Positions 1 to 13,285 of a DNA stretch of 64,000 bases are shown here, in pieces (the first letter of the stretch is position 1; each line of letters starts with the position of its first letter). The notes under the pieces are model-generated. The model made no database searches and was not told the DNA's origin. It saw nothing but the letters and a program-made list of their open reading frames with translations. A program made the position numbers and the translations under genes. Source of the stretch: Xiphias gladius. Lineage: Eukaryota > Chordata > Actinopteri > Istiophoriformes > Xiphiidae. The stretch is from contig NC_053415.1 of the NCBI RefSeq assembly GCF_016859285.1, positions 9,596,501 to 9,660,500 on the forward strand, written 5' to 3'.

Positions 1-803
1 GATTTAGTCACTTTAGAGCTTGATGGCTGTGCTGCCACCATTGTTGAACTGTTAATATTTAACCAGCACCATTCCCGCATATCTGCTACCCCCACCCCCT
101 CTCAGCCTTGACTCCAACCTCATTCTCCTCCACCAGACATTGTGACTGAACAAAGGTGCCTTGGTTTTCAAAGGCATTACAGTTGCAGTAAAAAAAGCCA
201 TTTTTTATGGTCATGGCATACATATAAGTACAATTATCATCTCTCAGCCAAGCCAAATAAGCCAGAAATTTAATTATGTCTCTCTTCACTGAATTCAAAC
301 CCAATTTAAAATATGGCTGAATGAAATCTTAGATATATCTTACAAGAATGGGTCATATCCATGTGGGTCGTATTACTGAATCAAATAGTGTTAATAAATT
401 CTACTCCCATGAAAGGTAATAAATTAAAATGTGATTTATATATTTATATTGTAAAGGTGTTTTGCTCTGACATCAGACAAAGAATATATGCCACTGTGCC
501 CCTGCATACAAACAACCTAATTGTTAGAGTTATAAAATACATAAATCATCGAATTATAATTACTGCTTTCATTGTTCCCTCTGCCCATTTTGGTTTGGAC
601 TGAATGCATTTATAATTCGAAAAGAGAGAGTGGGAAAAGCTATTTACTCTCCTGTGTACTTAGTGTTACTTTAGAGTTATGATAATGAATTTGTGTTTCT
701 TATTGTGTGAGCAGTTCATGCCTGCATGTTAATTGGGTGTAAGCCCAGGCAGGATTTTCCCTACCATTATAAGACTTAAGGCCAAATATTACTTCTGCCC
801 TGA

Positions 804-1187
804 ATTGACCCTGTAGGCACCCTACACCTTAGCCTACAGCGTAGCATGATGTGCACCTCCCTAGAAATTTAACTGAATGTTGTAGAGATGCAGACCACAA
901 CAACCGTGATTGGCTCGTTTGGTAGCATGTCCTGTCCCCTACTCTCAGTGGCTCAGCTCTATGGTCATACACACCATCTCCTCCGACATCTTCAAGGTCA
1001 ACCAACCAACTCTGACATGATCCGCCATTGTTTGAAGTATACACACACAGTCGTGTAGAAGCCCCCACACCAACTGGCATTTTGGTGGTGTAATTGCAGA
1101 GCAACGCAGACACACCAGCGCACAAGTATAAATGTTCACAACAGCGTAGGCCACTTGTGTAGGCTACGGTGTAGGCTCTGTGTCAAT
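804..1187. mobile_element. MITE-like inverted-repeat element
   Basis: The two ends are imperfect inverted repeats. The left end starts ATTGACCCTGTAGG and continues with CCTACACCTTAGCCTAC. The reverse complement of the right end starts ATTGACACAG and continues with CCTACACCGTAGCCTAC. The 384-bp interior has no coding capacity. This is the structure of a non-autonomous DNA transposon. No convincing target-site duplication was seen, so the superfamily is left open. Confidence 0.6.
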
Positions 1188-2824
1188 CCTATGCAGAAAT
1201 ATAAACCAGGCTTTAGGCACAGCACTTAAGCATTTTTGCACAGCCCTACACCAAATGAACAGGACAATTAGCTGAAAGTCCTCTGTGGCTCTGGAGAGAC
1301 AAAATACTGTATTGGCCTAAATGTATGACAATATTTCTTTTCTGAAACTTAGGTTTAAAAAAGAGGGGGTAGTCTTATACTTCAGGAGTAGACAATTAAG
1401 TGTTCAGACATTACAACAGATTCTCTTTTTGAATGGAGAGAGCACCTGTGTAACCATGGTCTTTTAAAGAGTGTTGCATTATGGGTTATTTGTACCTTTA
1501 TTATGTTACTAGGCTACAAAGTGTTTCTGAGTCCTTATATAGTGAGTCTTTCAGCGAGAATCAGCCTTAAAAGTGTTTGGTTCGTCCAGTTTAACCTGCA
1601 GGAGTTTCTGAAGGCTGGTGTGACATCTTCTGCTGCCACAGAGGAAATTAATTCATGACAAGTGAAAACGACTTCTTAGCGTCTCCCGACATCTTTACTG
1701 CAGATTTGAACAAGGGAGAAAATCTGTCAAACAGCGAACAATTACATCTGTCACAGAGGATGAGCTCAAAAAGACTGAGGTCTGAGAAATGTTAACTGTC
1801 AGAAAAAATAATTATGCGAGAGGAAGGAGAGAGAGAGAGAGGAATCCACACACTATAGTAACTCAGTCAGCTGACTAGTGGCCACTGAGAAAATGAGCTG
1901 TGTTCTGGTAAGCAGCCAAACACTGTCACATTGTCAGTTATGGGAGGATGACAAAATTGCAGTTCAAATCCCTTCACTATAAGTCTTGTTTTAACAATGT
2001 TATTTTTTACGGCGCAGAGTGCAATCACTCAGAAAAATATGAAGGATTACTGTAGGGCATAAAGCTCACTTCATCAGTGAGCAGATTTGTTTTGGTTTTC
2101 TTCTTGTTAATGTCTGAAATACTGCGAAAAACAATCTGTGTTGTGTTTTTATAAATATTTAATTGATAATGGTCCAAAATGATGTGTATTTTCACAATTT
2201 ACCCCCACCCCAGGGAAAACCCTGGCAGTGACTATTTGCAGAGCCCTCAGTGGCACTTGCTGCACCTCATCATTTATGAATGCTGTAGCTGAATTACTGT
2301 AAACAACATTGCTATAGTTGTTGTCTATTAACTTATAGGGTTAGTCTTAAAGTCTATAAATCCTGACATTAACCGAGGTTTCATTGCACATTTTGTCCAT
2401 GAAATTATTTTGTAAACTGTTTATTCCTGATTTAAATGCTATAATTAATTTGTTACATCATAATTATCAATACAACTGGGAGAAACACTTAACTACTAGT
2501 AATTTTCTTACCCTGGAAGTGATAGAATTTAATGATGCTGAGCTCTGGCACAAAATATTGCCTGTCTGCTTCTTCTCACTGAAAATACATATTTTAGCCT
2601 TCAAAAACCCATACTACAAAAGCCACACAGATGAATGAACCCACTGTACACCACCTGCCCAGCACCAAACAGCACACAGACAAAGTTAGTGACTAGCTGC
2701 TGATCAGAGTGGAGCCTTTAGCAACGGTAGATATTTTTCTCAAAAGGTAGTAGAGACCAAAACAGATCTCAGAGAAGGTGAATATTGGACTTATATTTGC
2801 CAGGTGGTCAGAGACACGACTCCA

Positions 2825-2910
2825 AATTAATGCTGATGCTGCTCCATATCTTCTGGATGTGTAAATGGAAGACCGCTTGGTAACAAGTTTGCCATTACAA
2901 CGTCATAAGG
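2825..2910 (+). repeat. Dispersed fish repeat, fragment 1
   Basis: This stretch has the pattern GATGCTGCTCCATATCTTCTGG followed by a block around CAACGTCATAAGG. The same order of blocks recurs at 57590-57740 (GATGTTGCTCCGTATCTGCTGG, then CAACATCATC). It is probably a copy of one dispersed repeat family. The class is unknown. Confidence 0.45.
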
Positions 2911-3989
2911 AATGCAGGGGTTAAAGTGGGATTTGGTAGTCGGGTGTATTGGGGGGGTATGTAGCACGCTCTCATGCGCACCCAGGCACACAGAAAGGGC
3001 CGGTAAGACCTTATGGATTTTTTGACGGTCCACCAGCCCACCGATGCAGCAGCCCATCGGGATTTCTCCCGGTATGCCAGACGGTTATATTCATTTTCAT
3101 TATTAATTATGAAACATTGCTCAAAGCAGCAGGTGGCACTAAGCGACACTTCAATAATGCCACAGCAGCTCCTCTCATAAAAAAACAGACAGTTTAATGA
3201 GCCAAGGCTTCAGCCGATACTGCCACTACTGTAAATGCTGTGTGTAATCGTTCTGCTTACTTGGTGCATAAATTGAGAACTGCTCATAGTAATCTTGCTG
3301 ACATCAGAGAATTGATTTGGATTATCCAGATATTGGGTTTGCAGACTTGCTTTAAAAGTCTTGAGATCTTTGATACAGTTCAGGAAACGTCCTGAGGACA
3401 GCCCCTATACCCAGCATGATCTGACCGGATCCACTTGAAGTGTGTATGGAACAGCTCACCAATGTGTAGAAAAATGCACAGACGGTCAAGTTAAGTCCTT
3501 TTAAATCCTAATCAGTCAAGGATAAATTTATCTGTCAGATATTATGCAACCATCTCATTTCAATCTATTTATAGCTACAGCTAACGGCTTCAGGTAAAGT
3601 AAAAGGTCGTCGACTCAACTGATTTTAAATATGCAGGAATTGATTGTTTGGACTATTGGGTGCAGCAGGTATCAGGATGTAAATGCAACACTTACATATT
3701 TTGACCTTCCAAAGCTGACACGTTGAGGAGAAAAGAGCAAATTCCTTTTGCTTATAATTAAACAACAATGTTGGAGCTTTAAATTCAGTTAAATCGTAAT
3801 GAATTATTGCTGTTTAACATGAATTTCCTGTAACTATGTTGACTACTGATTCTTATAGTATCCGATTATCTGATCATGTTACTGAATGCAGTTTATTGAT
3901 TAAACTGATGTGTGGATGCACTTTGGATAAAACGGCATCTGGATATTTAAGTGTGTCATAGCTGATTTGATTTGATTTGACTGAAAAGA

Positions 3990-4340
3990 AAGAAAGACAG
4001 ACAGACCACTTGCTCCCACAGACGACGCTTGTAAGCTCCGGTTCCAGATCACACCTGAGCCCCTCCCGTTAGAGGACACGGCACAGGTACTCTGGAAAAA
4101 CCGAGCCACCGCACTGACGTGCGAAGGCCGAACCGTGCATCGAACAAGACTTGAGCCCCCAGGCCACTACACGAGCATGAAGCTCAGCGGCGCCACCTGG
4201 TGCTAAGGCCTCCACCGACAGCCATGTGTCGGTGGGGTGATGGTCTTGGCTGCCGCCCCTGACAGTCCAAATCCTGGCGTCCATCTGACCACCAGAGCTT
4301 TCCACACCTTCTCTGTGGGAGTTTGGAAGTTAGACTGATG
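3990..4340. other. GC-rich patch of unknown origin
   Basis: Base composition here is clearly richer in G and C than the AT-rich surroundings, and CpG is frequent. The short frames in it show no known domain. It sits about 370 bp upstream of an asic4 exon and next to a repeat fragment, so it may be an inserted element or a regulatory CpG patch. Neither is established. Confidence 0.3.
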
Positions 4341-4439
4341 GCAGCCATGGGTCCTTTTTACAATCTCGCGGCTACAAAGTTCATTACATCGTGACGATTT
4401 AATTGGTAGAGCCTTTGCCTGACAATCCATCAATGATGT

Positions 4440-4530
4440 TTAAACGACGTCATCTAAATAAATATGTAAATATATGTTTACAGCTTGTTCTGCTGCCCCC
4501 AAATGGCCAAAAAACACTCCTATTCCTATA
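4440..4530 (+). repeat. Dispersed fish repeat, fragment 2
   Basis: The segment contains ACGACGTCATC, then GTTTACAGCTTGTTCTGCTG and CCCCCAAATGGCCAAAAAAC. It parallels the second half of the copy at 57590-57740 (CACAGGTTGTCTCCACTG, then CCCCCAAGTGGCCAAAAAC). It overlaps rather than precisely continues fragment 1, so the two are best treated as separate partial copies. Confidence 0.45.
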
Positions 4531-4703
4531 GAACACACTCCCTATTCTTCACACCTGTTTCTTTGCTGCAGGTGGAGGTTGTTTTTGCCTCTAGATTCTG
4601 TGTGGTGTCAAGTATGTTTCTCCAGTAGAGCGGTTGCCAACACATCAGCACGGAAACTGACCGAGTCAATATCTGTTAAACCACTGTTTCACTTGTGTTG
4701 CAG

Positions 4704-7700
4704 CACAGCTACAGAAGAACAGTGGGGATACCTGTCCATGCGAGACGCCCTGTAATCTCACCCGCTACGGTAAAGAGCTCTCCATGGTCAAAATCCCCAG
4801 CAAGGGCTCGGCTCGCTATCTCTCCAGGAAATACGACAAGTCAGAGGACTACATCAGGTATGACAAGGAACCTTCAGCAAGAATAAACTGACTAATGAGG
4901 ATTGATGAGGTGCTCATAAAAAGGACCATAAACCATGACCTCCAATCAGTGATCAAAAACAGACAACCATAAATATGAACCAAAATCTAATGTATTTTCA
5001 TACAAGCATTAATTAATATTTTGTCTGGTAATGGGAATCTGATTGTCAGGCACCAGCATATACTGCATGCATAATTTCTCATTTATTCTTAAAATGGTAA
5101 ATATTTTGTACTGTGTAATAAGATTCTGAGATTTATTAGAGAGACTGTCTGACAGTCCATTGACCACAAAATAAAACACCTTGACAACTAATTTTAACTC
5201 CATCAAATTTCCTGTGATTTTGGTGACCCTATGACAGATTTTTAGTACAACCATTATGCCAGAATTTACCCCTGAAAGACACTGACTGCATAACAGACTG
5301 ACTTCAAAACTAATGTCCATTTTTCATTAAATTGGGATCATAAACATCCAACACAAGGCTATTTATGATCTCCACTGGATGAATCATAATGTTTTAGCCG
5401 ACCTTGTGACCTTTTCTAGTGCCACTGTCAAAGAAAAATTTCTACATTAAATAATAAAAACCAGATCTAATAAATAGATTAATGCAAAAATGATCCCCAG
5501 AGGATGAACTGTTTTAATTTTGTATACTCCTGTAAACCAAAATGTCAACGTTGCTGACACAATATCTCATAATCTAATCTAATCTAGTCCATCATATTGT
5601 CAGGTGTAATGAACATTGGAACTTCTACCACTAGCAGGGCCTTAACTTTTAATCCTGTAATATTACATACATTATAAATATATAAATACATTTTGATTAT
5701 AATGAATTCAGTGCACTAACAATGTGCTTATAGTCTCATTCCTGTCAGTGCCTAATCATCGGGATGTGGTATAACGTAAACACGCCTAAACCAAAGAGCT
5801 CATGATGCCTCACAACGCTTAATATTGCCAGACTTTCCAAATCCTGGAGAGATCAGAGACATGGTAGTGACGGAGCATGCTGTCAGTGCTTGTTCTGCTC
5901 ATCTCAGTCAAACCCTGAACCCAGCTCATTATCTCACGGTCGTTGGTTAGATCTTTGTATAGCGCTGTAGGCCTGATAATCCCATTATGACAATTTACAG
6001 TGAGCGTAAAGATGACTTGCTATGGCATTTCTTTTTTTTTTTCCAAAACTTCTTACATTTGTAGCAAATTAGAAAAACATCACAAGTGTGATTCACTTTG
6101 TTTTCTATGCCATTTACTCCACTTGTTTTTGCAGAGACAACTTCCTGGTCTTAGATATCTTCTTTGAAGCTCTGAACTATGAAACAATTGAGCAAAAGAA
6201 AGCCTACGATGTTGCAGGTTTATTAGGTAAGATTTCTGTCACATTTTTCTCTATTTTCTGAACATCCGATAGACTTGCTGGTGCAGAGGGAAGGGTGTTG
6301 TTATAGTAGCAGCACTCACTCTTCATTGTCATTAACAGCAAACAGAGCCGCTTTGGCACTGTGTCCATTGTGATTTTCCTTAACTACTCTTTCTTTTCAG
6401 GTGACATTGGTGGACAGATGGGCTTATTCATTGGAGCCAGCATCCTGACAATTTTAGAAATACTGGATTATATCTATGAGGTACAGTGTCTGTGGGAGCC
6501 CCCACACATCAGCAAATCCCAATATGAACACAGACCTACAGTAGCTGTGGTACAATCAGTAATAATTAATAGCTATTGTCCTGCACTGTCCTGTCACAAC
6601 CAACAGCCACTGCTTACAAAACACCTTAGTGCACCATAGTTTATAGTAATTTTCCTCAAAATTGACTGTCTTTTTTATTTTGAAAATGTTAACCAACCGG
6701 TGTGTGAGCGTGTTAGCATGTATCAGTGTTCTTCCCAGACATAATCATCTGAAAATCTAACAATGCCAGTGTTATCACATATTATGCATGTGAGAAGTTT
6801 CATTTCCAGGCAGGAGAAACTAATATCCGGTCAGGCCTGTGCTGAGGACATGCTACTAACACTGTTCATGAAACGAACTCCTGCCTCAGCTGTATCCCTT
6901 TTAAACTATCTAGCCAGCGGCCTGCTGACTGCCAAACATGTATGAATAAAGCAAAGTCAGAGGGAGGAGCTTTAATTCAGACATCATGGTAAATAAACTC
7001 TTCACTCTGCTGTGTTTCTTGTCTCCCTCCCTCATCTCTGCTCTTTCACCCTCCGTGCTGCTGTGCTCTGGGTGAAACCAGGTGATCAAGCACCGGCTAC
7101 AACGTCTGCTGAGGCCGCAGAAAGAGGAGAAGAAGGACAAGCAGCAGACCAGCACTGTTGCAACAGTGGATCTGGAGGAAATGAAAGCAAAAGTACAGTA
7201 CATACTGTACCCCTAAAAAAATTCCACCTGCACTGTTTTCATGCCACGTGTACAACTTTTCCTGCAGCATTGTAACTGCATCAGAAAACAACAGGGGAAA
7301 AAAAATTAATATTTTTCCACTCTTGAAATAATGAGTGTAATGGTCCTAATTAATCTCCCCAGGGGCATTGTATTGTGCAACATAATCTCGCAGATGGTTA
7401 TTTCTGAATATTTGACGTCCTGTCTCACATCTAAGCATAACTGTGTCTCAGTTCGCTACTAAGAACTAAAACTATGACAGGGTCTTCATGTTTAAAGAAG
7501 TCAGTCAGTGAAACCAAAAAGACTATCTGTTTTATTACCATTCAATTATTACAGTCCTGATTAAGTTTGGATGCTGTAAGACTTTGGCTAGCATCCAATT
7601 TCACTTTTCAGTCTAGTAGTAGACTCCCTATTATTTAAAAAAAAAAACCCGGTATTTATACGAAAATCCATTAACAAATCACTGAAAATTCATTCAAGCT

Positions 7701-8242
7701 TACCTGGAAGTGGGTGAGGAAGGAGTTCGCCTCTCTGTTAATGTAAAACATATACATGCAGTACTTAAAAGTCATTTACACTCAGCTACTATCTACATAG
7801 CTAGCTGCTGGCACCTTTCTCTCAAAAACCACAGCCAAAGCCGCATCTCGGGCCAAGTGTAAGTGTTGCATACACTGGCTTACACAGTGTATTTAGCAGA
7901 CTTACCCCTGTTCCCAGTCTTTTTGATAAGCTAGGCACGCCACATCCCGACTCCAGCTCTGTACCTAATGCACGGGCATGAAGTTGATAGTGATCTTCTC
8001 ATCTGACTCTCAGAAAGATAGGGAACGGGTATACTGTTCCAAAATGTTGGAATATTCATTCAAATAAAACCTTTAACTATTTTGAGTCAAATGACATCAT
8101 CTTCTTCTTCCAACAGGAGCCAAATGACGTGACACGGAGTCACCCAGAGGGGGCCTACGCCAACACGATTCTCCCCAACCACCACCACCCTCACCACCAT
8201 CGCACTGGACACCACGGGGTGTTTGAGGACTTCGCCTGCTAG
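4704..8242 (+). CDS. asic4: Acid-sensing ion channel subunit 4, C-terminal exons (partial)
   Basis: Five coding exons with GT-AG junctions are joined in frame: 4704-4857, 6135-6226, 6401-6480, 7082-7192 and 8117-8242 (stop TAG 8240-8242). Together they give about 186 C-terminal residues. The first exon encodes the end of the cysteine-rich extracellular domain ([18 protein letters not shown]). The third encodes the start of the second transmembrane segment with the selectivity-filter region [17 protein letters not shown]. The fourth and fifth form the cytosolic tail. In this family the protein is a degenerin/ENaC-type cation-channel subunit of the plasma membrane. ASIC4 rather than ASIC1/2 is chosen because the tail ends LPNHHHPH...FEDFAC and the membrane segment reads [11 protein letters not shown], as I recall for ASIC4. 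ASIC4 is a poorly proton-gated, modulatory member of the family. The start and first exons lie left of the window or in distant upstream DNA. Confidence 0.93.
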
Positions 8243-8440
8243 AGCCAACCGTCCTAGTCCTGGTGACAACAAAAGATATGAGCTGTCTGTGTTGAGATTA
8301 ATCACAGACCCTTGGCATTTCCGTCGTTCCTTTGCTGTCACCAGTGAAAAGCTACAGCCAAAGTCAAACACCAAACTTGTGCTGCTAACAAACCACTTGT
8401 ATGTGCAGTATGTAGGCACAAATTGGACACAGCTTTTTCT

Positions 8441-8480
8441 TTTCTCTCCCTCTCTCTCTCGCCCTCTCTCTCTCTCCCTC

Positions 8481-8518
<38 letters not shown>
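8441..8518. repeat. CT/TC microsatellite
   Basis: A nearly pure run of CT dinucleotides with a few interruptions (CCC, GCC, TG) lies about 200 bp after the asic4 stop, so it is probably transcribed as part of the 3' untranslated region. It creates false open frames of alternating Arg/Glu or Leu/Ser. Confidence 0.95.
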
Positions 8519-8519
<1 letters not shown>

Positions 8520-9610
8520 ATGGGACCCCTCTCAGCGTTGTCCTGCTTCACGTGAGAAGTCAGGCAATTTGTGATTTCAGGACCAATTTTTGGTACATGA
8601 TCACTTCAAGGGAACAAGTGGAGGACTGCATGTCACCTTGATCCAGTTTATACTCCAAAAGAGTAAAAATAGAATTTATTTATTCAGTTAACATCTCTGA
8701 TTTTTGTCTGTCTGTATCCCTCCACTTATCTCTCCCCAAATTATTCCTCCCATCTCATGGAAAACACACTGTACCATATCAAACCCTTACACATTATAAA
8801 TTATGTAATTATTTAAAGAGATACTATGATCTATATGTTCTATATTGTATACAGAATGACGATTCTTGAGTCAGCGAATCTTATCCGTGTTACATCCATC
8901 TACAGTATGAGGGAAAATATTTAGAATGAAATGTGTGACCTTGGCTTAGAAGTGCTAGCAGCATCTTTCCACATGATACACTTTGTCTGGTTGCGGTTGA
9001 GGTGTTAGAGAGTAGCACTGTACTTGTACATAAAGTCCAACTTTAAAATGAGGAAGTTCTAAAAGTTCTGCTTTAATTGTTGTTGTTTATATTCAGTTAA
9101 TATATAACTTAGGTAATATTAATTTTAGTTATTTATACATTTTTGAAAAGACTTTTATATGAAAATAGCAATCACGATTGTAGCAGTTACTGTACACTTA
9201 CAATCTGCAGATATGTTAGACTGCCACGCATCAATACATTTGTCGGGGTAACAAAGGTGGACTGTATGGATCGTGACTATTATCTTCATCATTTCCATTC
9301 ACATGTCTTGCTTTTTACCAAACTGTTTAGTTGTTACTTAAACATTTTCCAAGTCAGCATATAAATCCTTTGCATATGGATGAGGAATGGATGATGTTTT
9401 TGCAGTTATGACATGGTTGTACTTCAATTATTCTTACTTATTTGATTCATTTCTGCCCACCATCCACTCTTCACTTTGGTTAGCATCATAAATTTAACCT
9501 GACATAAGCAATAAGAGACAGAATTAAATTTTTTGCAAAGTCATCTCCTTCAGCTGTGGGCCAGAATCACCGTAAAAGTGGAGCAGCTATTTACAGTGTA
9601 GACCTGGCAT

Positions 9611-9612
<2 letters not shown>

Positions 9613-9670
<58 letters not shown>
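9613..9670. repeat. (GT)29 microsatellite
   Basis: A pure run of 29 GT dinucleotides followed by TTGTTTGC. A long alternating purine-pyrimidine tract like this is typical of fish genomes and is likely to be polymorphic in length. Confidence 0.97.
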
Positions 9671-9673
<3 letters not shown>

Positions 9674-12600
9674 TTTGCATGAGCACTTTAACATTTTGCA
9701 CACATGACTGAGCACATTAGACTGACGCGGCTCAGCTGAGCTGATCCATGAAAAGAGGGGTTTTTAGAATCAGAGTAGATAGCAAGAAAGCTTGGCAAGT
9801 TTTATTGCAGTATTAAGGTTTTTATCTAATAAATCCACTTCCACAGCTGCAAAGAGGAGTGTAATGTAAACATTGTTCTAGAGGCTGAAATATTCTTATT
9901 GGTTTACTTAAACCTAATTAAGGTGGGACAAGGACACCACAAAATTTAAGAGCACAAGATTGGAAAGTGGGAATAAAAATGTAACCCTTACATTAATACA
10001 TTTGTAGTAATATTTGTTATCATGATGGAGGGAAAGCTTGCTCTCTGGCAGCCTTTTTCCACTGCATGAACTTAACAACCTGTAACACTGGGATTCACAT
10101 ACCCAGATCTTTAAAAAACATCTGAGGATTTGGTTCAAGGTTCTTCCTTGCGTGAATCTTTACAAATTTGGATTTACATTGTTTAAAAGGCAACAGCAGG
10201 ACCAACACTATACTACCAGCATGTCATATAATGTAAACTAGATCATTTTCATGGAAGGAGAGTTACATAAATAGTTGTGAGACGGACAATAATGGAATAA
10301 GCGGTGCAGATATTGATACTAGGACCAGCACAAGCCAGTCTGTGGCCCAAAATGGCACCTAGCACTTTGAACCACTTCATAGTTTTTTGTTGTACTGCTC
10401 CATGTAGATGCTGTAGTAAAATGGCGGTTGCTGTTGTTGTGTTTGTTGTAGCTATCCTTGTGATGTGACAACAAATCAGATTGATCGATTTTAGTCGGCA
10501 GCACTTCCAACAAAGCCTAAAAGTACCTGGAATTTACTTTAAGCTTCACCTCCTGGACAATGCTGTAATTTAGCTCCAGGAGACCTTCTGCGAAACAGGC
10601 GAGGAACACGGGAAACAAAAGCAGAACCTTTGACAATGGCTACATGACATGTTTCGTTAAGTTTGTGCAGTGGAATGGGCTGTAGATTGGGTTACCCAAC
10701 AATTGGCTAGTACTGATGTTCTAAGACTAGCTGGACAATCTAACTAACTTAGCATGACCTGACACCTGTATTTATGTAAGTAGCAAGAGTTAATTGGGCA
10801 TCATAATATAGTTTCCTCTTTTCAAAACCGTTTTGTCTTCATCACTGGACTTCAATCTAACGCTACTTATGGTATGGTCAGACTTGCCTTGTCTTATGCA
10901 AGTACAGTATATGCTTAGCTCAGTTCATCTTCACTGAGAACCGTGAGAAAGAAGTATTCAGAATGATGTTTGATGAGCTCTGACCTGCACAATGTTAAAC
11001 ACGTTGTTCTATTATTGCGTTATAATTTCTGTTGTTTTCACGTCATTCATTTATGTATTGGACTATGTTAAGACAAGTGCAGCATAACTGCGAACTCAGC
11101 CTGATTCACATTCAGTTGTCACATGGGACTACATGTGCTAAATCACAAGACAAATGCTTTTATCTCGGCTGAGATGTTCATAGCATGCAGGCAGCTAATT
11201 TGCGGTTCAGGCTCGTATGTGTGAAAACAGACCTCACGTGTCTTGTCTAGGTGCACAGTGTGAACAAAAATTGTTGGATTAAATTTTACAGTTAGTGCAC
11301 AAAAGGTGGCAGACAATCCATCAACATTTGTCTGGGAAATTTATGAAATACTTTACATCACAGGATATCATGTTTACAAATGACGACAATCATTGTTTCT
11401 GTTAATTTGATCAGTGCATTCTGTTGCCACAATATCGCTATACATCACTTTTGCTCACAGTGAGATTCCACAGTCCTCCATCTGCCAAATCCCCTCCTCC
11501 TGTCAAGTAATCATGGGCTATACATGGCTGTTTAATATTCATAATCATGTGTCACTTTGACATTTTCAAAAGGTTCCCAATCACAGTCTCTGATGGCATC
11601 CTGTGCAGGCTGTGCATAACAATCTTCTCCTCTGTCATCAATAATTGTAGCTATCCTCAGACAAGTCACACAGGGGCTGGTGTGTTGAGATGAATACAGG
11701 GCTGAATTATCCTGTAGAGTTATGTTTGAATGGTGTAGCCTGGAGTCGATGCAGAAAGATTTTTTATACTCGAGATGCTGTGTTTAGCTGCACTGTAAAA
11801 CACAACCGGGTTAATTCTGTATCCAAAAGCATTTAAAAACACAGATAAGTGGATTACAGAGAGTTGATGTTACAACAGCAGTCTGTGTGAGGTGTCACAG
11901 GACTGAGCGGTGGGCAGCAGGTCTGTACTGTAGCAGATGGGACAACTTCCCTACTTGATAACATGTAGTTCACATTCCTGAGATTCCTCAAGCCTCTGCT
12001 CTAATCTCCCTTCATGCACAGCTCTTTAAGTCTACCCTTTTTATAGTTCCATGACATTCAGCCTGTGTGTGCTTATTACATTCTCCATAAAAATCAATTT
12101 AATCCAACCAGCCACCAATGTTAAGTTTTGAATATCTGCTATTTTGTCCTTTTTTTTTTTTCCAGCCGAATATTTGTTAGCTGAGGCCTGAAATTCATCT
12201 GAGAAGACAAAAATACAAGTGCAGGGTGATGCAAGCAGCTGTCAGGAATTCATACGAAGAAATTTCATCCCATATCTGACAGAACTGGAAATGGACCATC
12301 ACTGCAGTAACAAGGAACACTTACATTTTGTACAGAAGTGTGACCCTGTGATTATTTCCTCTGTTAGAACACATTTTATAAATGTTAAATATGGAAAATA
12401 CAATGACTATTAAAGTTTAGATAAAAACCAGTGCTTCCTTAATCCAGAGCCTAGTTCACTTTGTAACTCCATGTGGTCTATTTTTTCTTTACAATACAGT
12501 CAAAATGTATTTCGTTTTTTCCACCAATTTTAAAAACCTTTCCATCTCATAGTAACAGAGATTACTTGCAAGGCCACAAGGAGACTGAAGGCATCTCAAA

Positions 12601-13236
12601 GGTGAGTTTTGGGAAGACAATGTGGCACAAATCATACAGGGTATTTGAAGAAGTATCGTTATCTACTTTAAATAAGTGATTTATTAACCACTATTGTTAT
12701 TGTCTAGAAAATTGTGTAATTCTAAACTAAATTTTCTAGCAGGAGTTACTAGAAGACTTGAAACAACTGTGTCTCCGTGTGGGAGGAGAAAGTCCTGGGA
12801 TTGAATGTAAAACGAAGTACAAAATAATGACTGACAATTAACTCCCAGCTGCTCTGTAGTTATGTGGTTTTACAGCATGCCTCGGGGTAGTGCATATGGA
12901 CCCCTGAAATAACTAAAGCTGTAATTAAGGTTTCAACATTTTCCCTGTTTTTACCCAGCCCCAAACATCAGGAATACCTTGGGTCTCGCATGAGAAGAAA
13001 TGTTTACAGCAGTCCTACTGAGCACATGCTGCCAACTTGAATGAGATGACTGTATCGTTTGTAATCAAAATGGGATTTTTAAATGTTCAGTAACGCTGCT
13101 CACCTCAGCAACCAGCAGCCAGAACTGGTCTAAGACCTTTGCCAGACAGTAAACATGCTCTTCTGCTGACACCTAAAGGACAAACTGGATTTTGTAGCTG
13201 CAGTACAAAAACTACTCTTCTTCTTACCTTAAAAAA

Positions 13237-13247
13237 AATAAAATAAA
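13237..13247 (+). terminator. Candidate poly(A) signals, + strand
   Basis: Two AATAAA hexamers follow one another (13237-13242 and 13242-13247). They could terminate a long asic4 transcript and lie only about 40 bp from the opposite-strand signal at 13286, which fits tail-to-tail genes. The alternative is the earlier AATAAA at 9828-9833. Confidence 0.4.
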
Positions 13248-13285
13248 GGCAACAAATACAAGAATTTTTTTATATTCAAATATTC

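Larger units (their letters stand above)
1..4703. other. Non-coding stretch, probable asic4 intron
   Basis: No exon with recognisable protein similarity was found here on either strand. Because 4704 opens with a splice acceptor inside the asic4 coding region, on the + strand this is most likely part of the preceding asic4 intron, although earlier exons could lie outside the window. It contains an inverted-repeat element (804-1187), two fragments of a dispersed repeat (about 2825-2910 and 4440-4530) and an unusually GC-rich patch (about 3990-4340). The open frames in it are short and show no domain. Confidence 0.6.
8243..13236 (+). other. asic4 3' untranslated/downstream region
   Basis: No further coding exon is seen after the asic4 stop. 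The stretch is AT-rich with a CT microsatellite (8441-8518), a long GT microsatellite (9613-9670), an AATAAA at 9828-9833 and further AATAAA copies at 13237-13247. The transcript could end at either place; a long 3' untranslated region is possible. Nothing else recognisable was found. Confidence 0.5.

Noticed and set aside
829-1154. Two - strand frames of 98 and 69 codons
   Set aside because: They fall entirely inside the MITE-like inverted-repeat element and have no domain.
4395-4440. tRNA-like start (TTGGTAGAGCCTTTGCCTGAC)
   Set aside because: Resembles an internal box A, but no matching box B or cloverleaf follows, so no tRNA or SINE was called.
8087-8551. 154-codon - strand frame with long Arg/Glu repeats
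   Set aside because: The repeats are just translated CT microsatellite, and the frame overlaps the asic4 last exon antisense. No domain.
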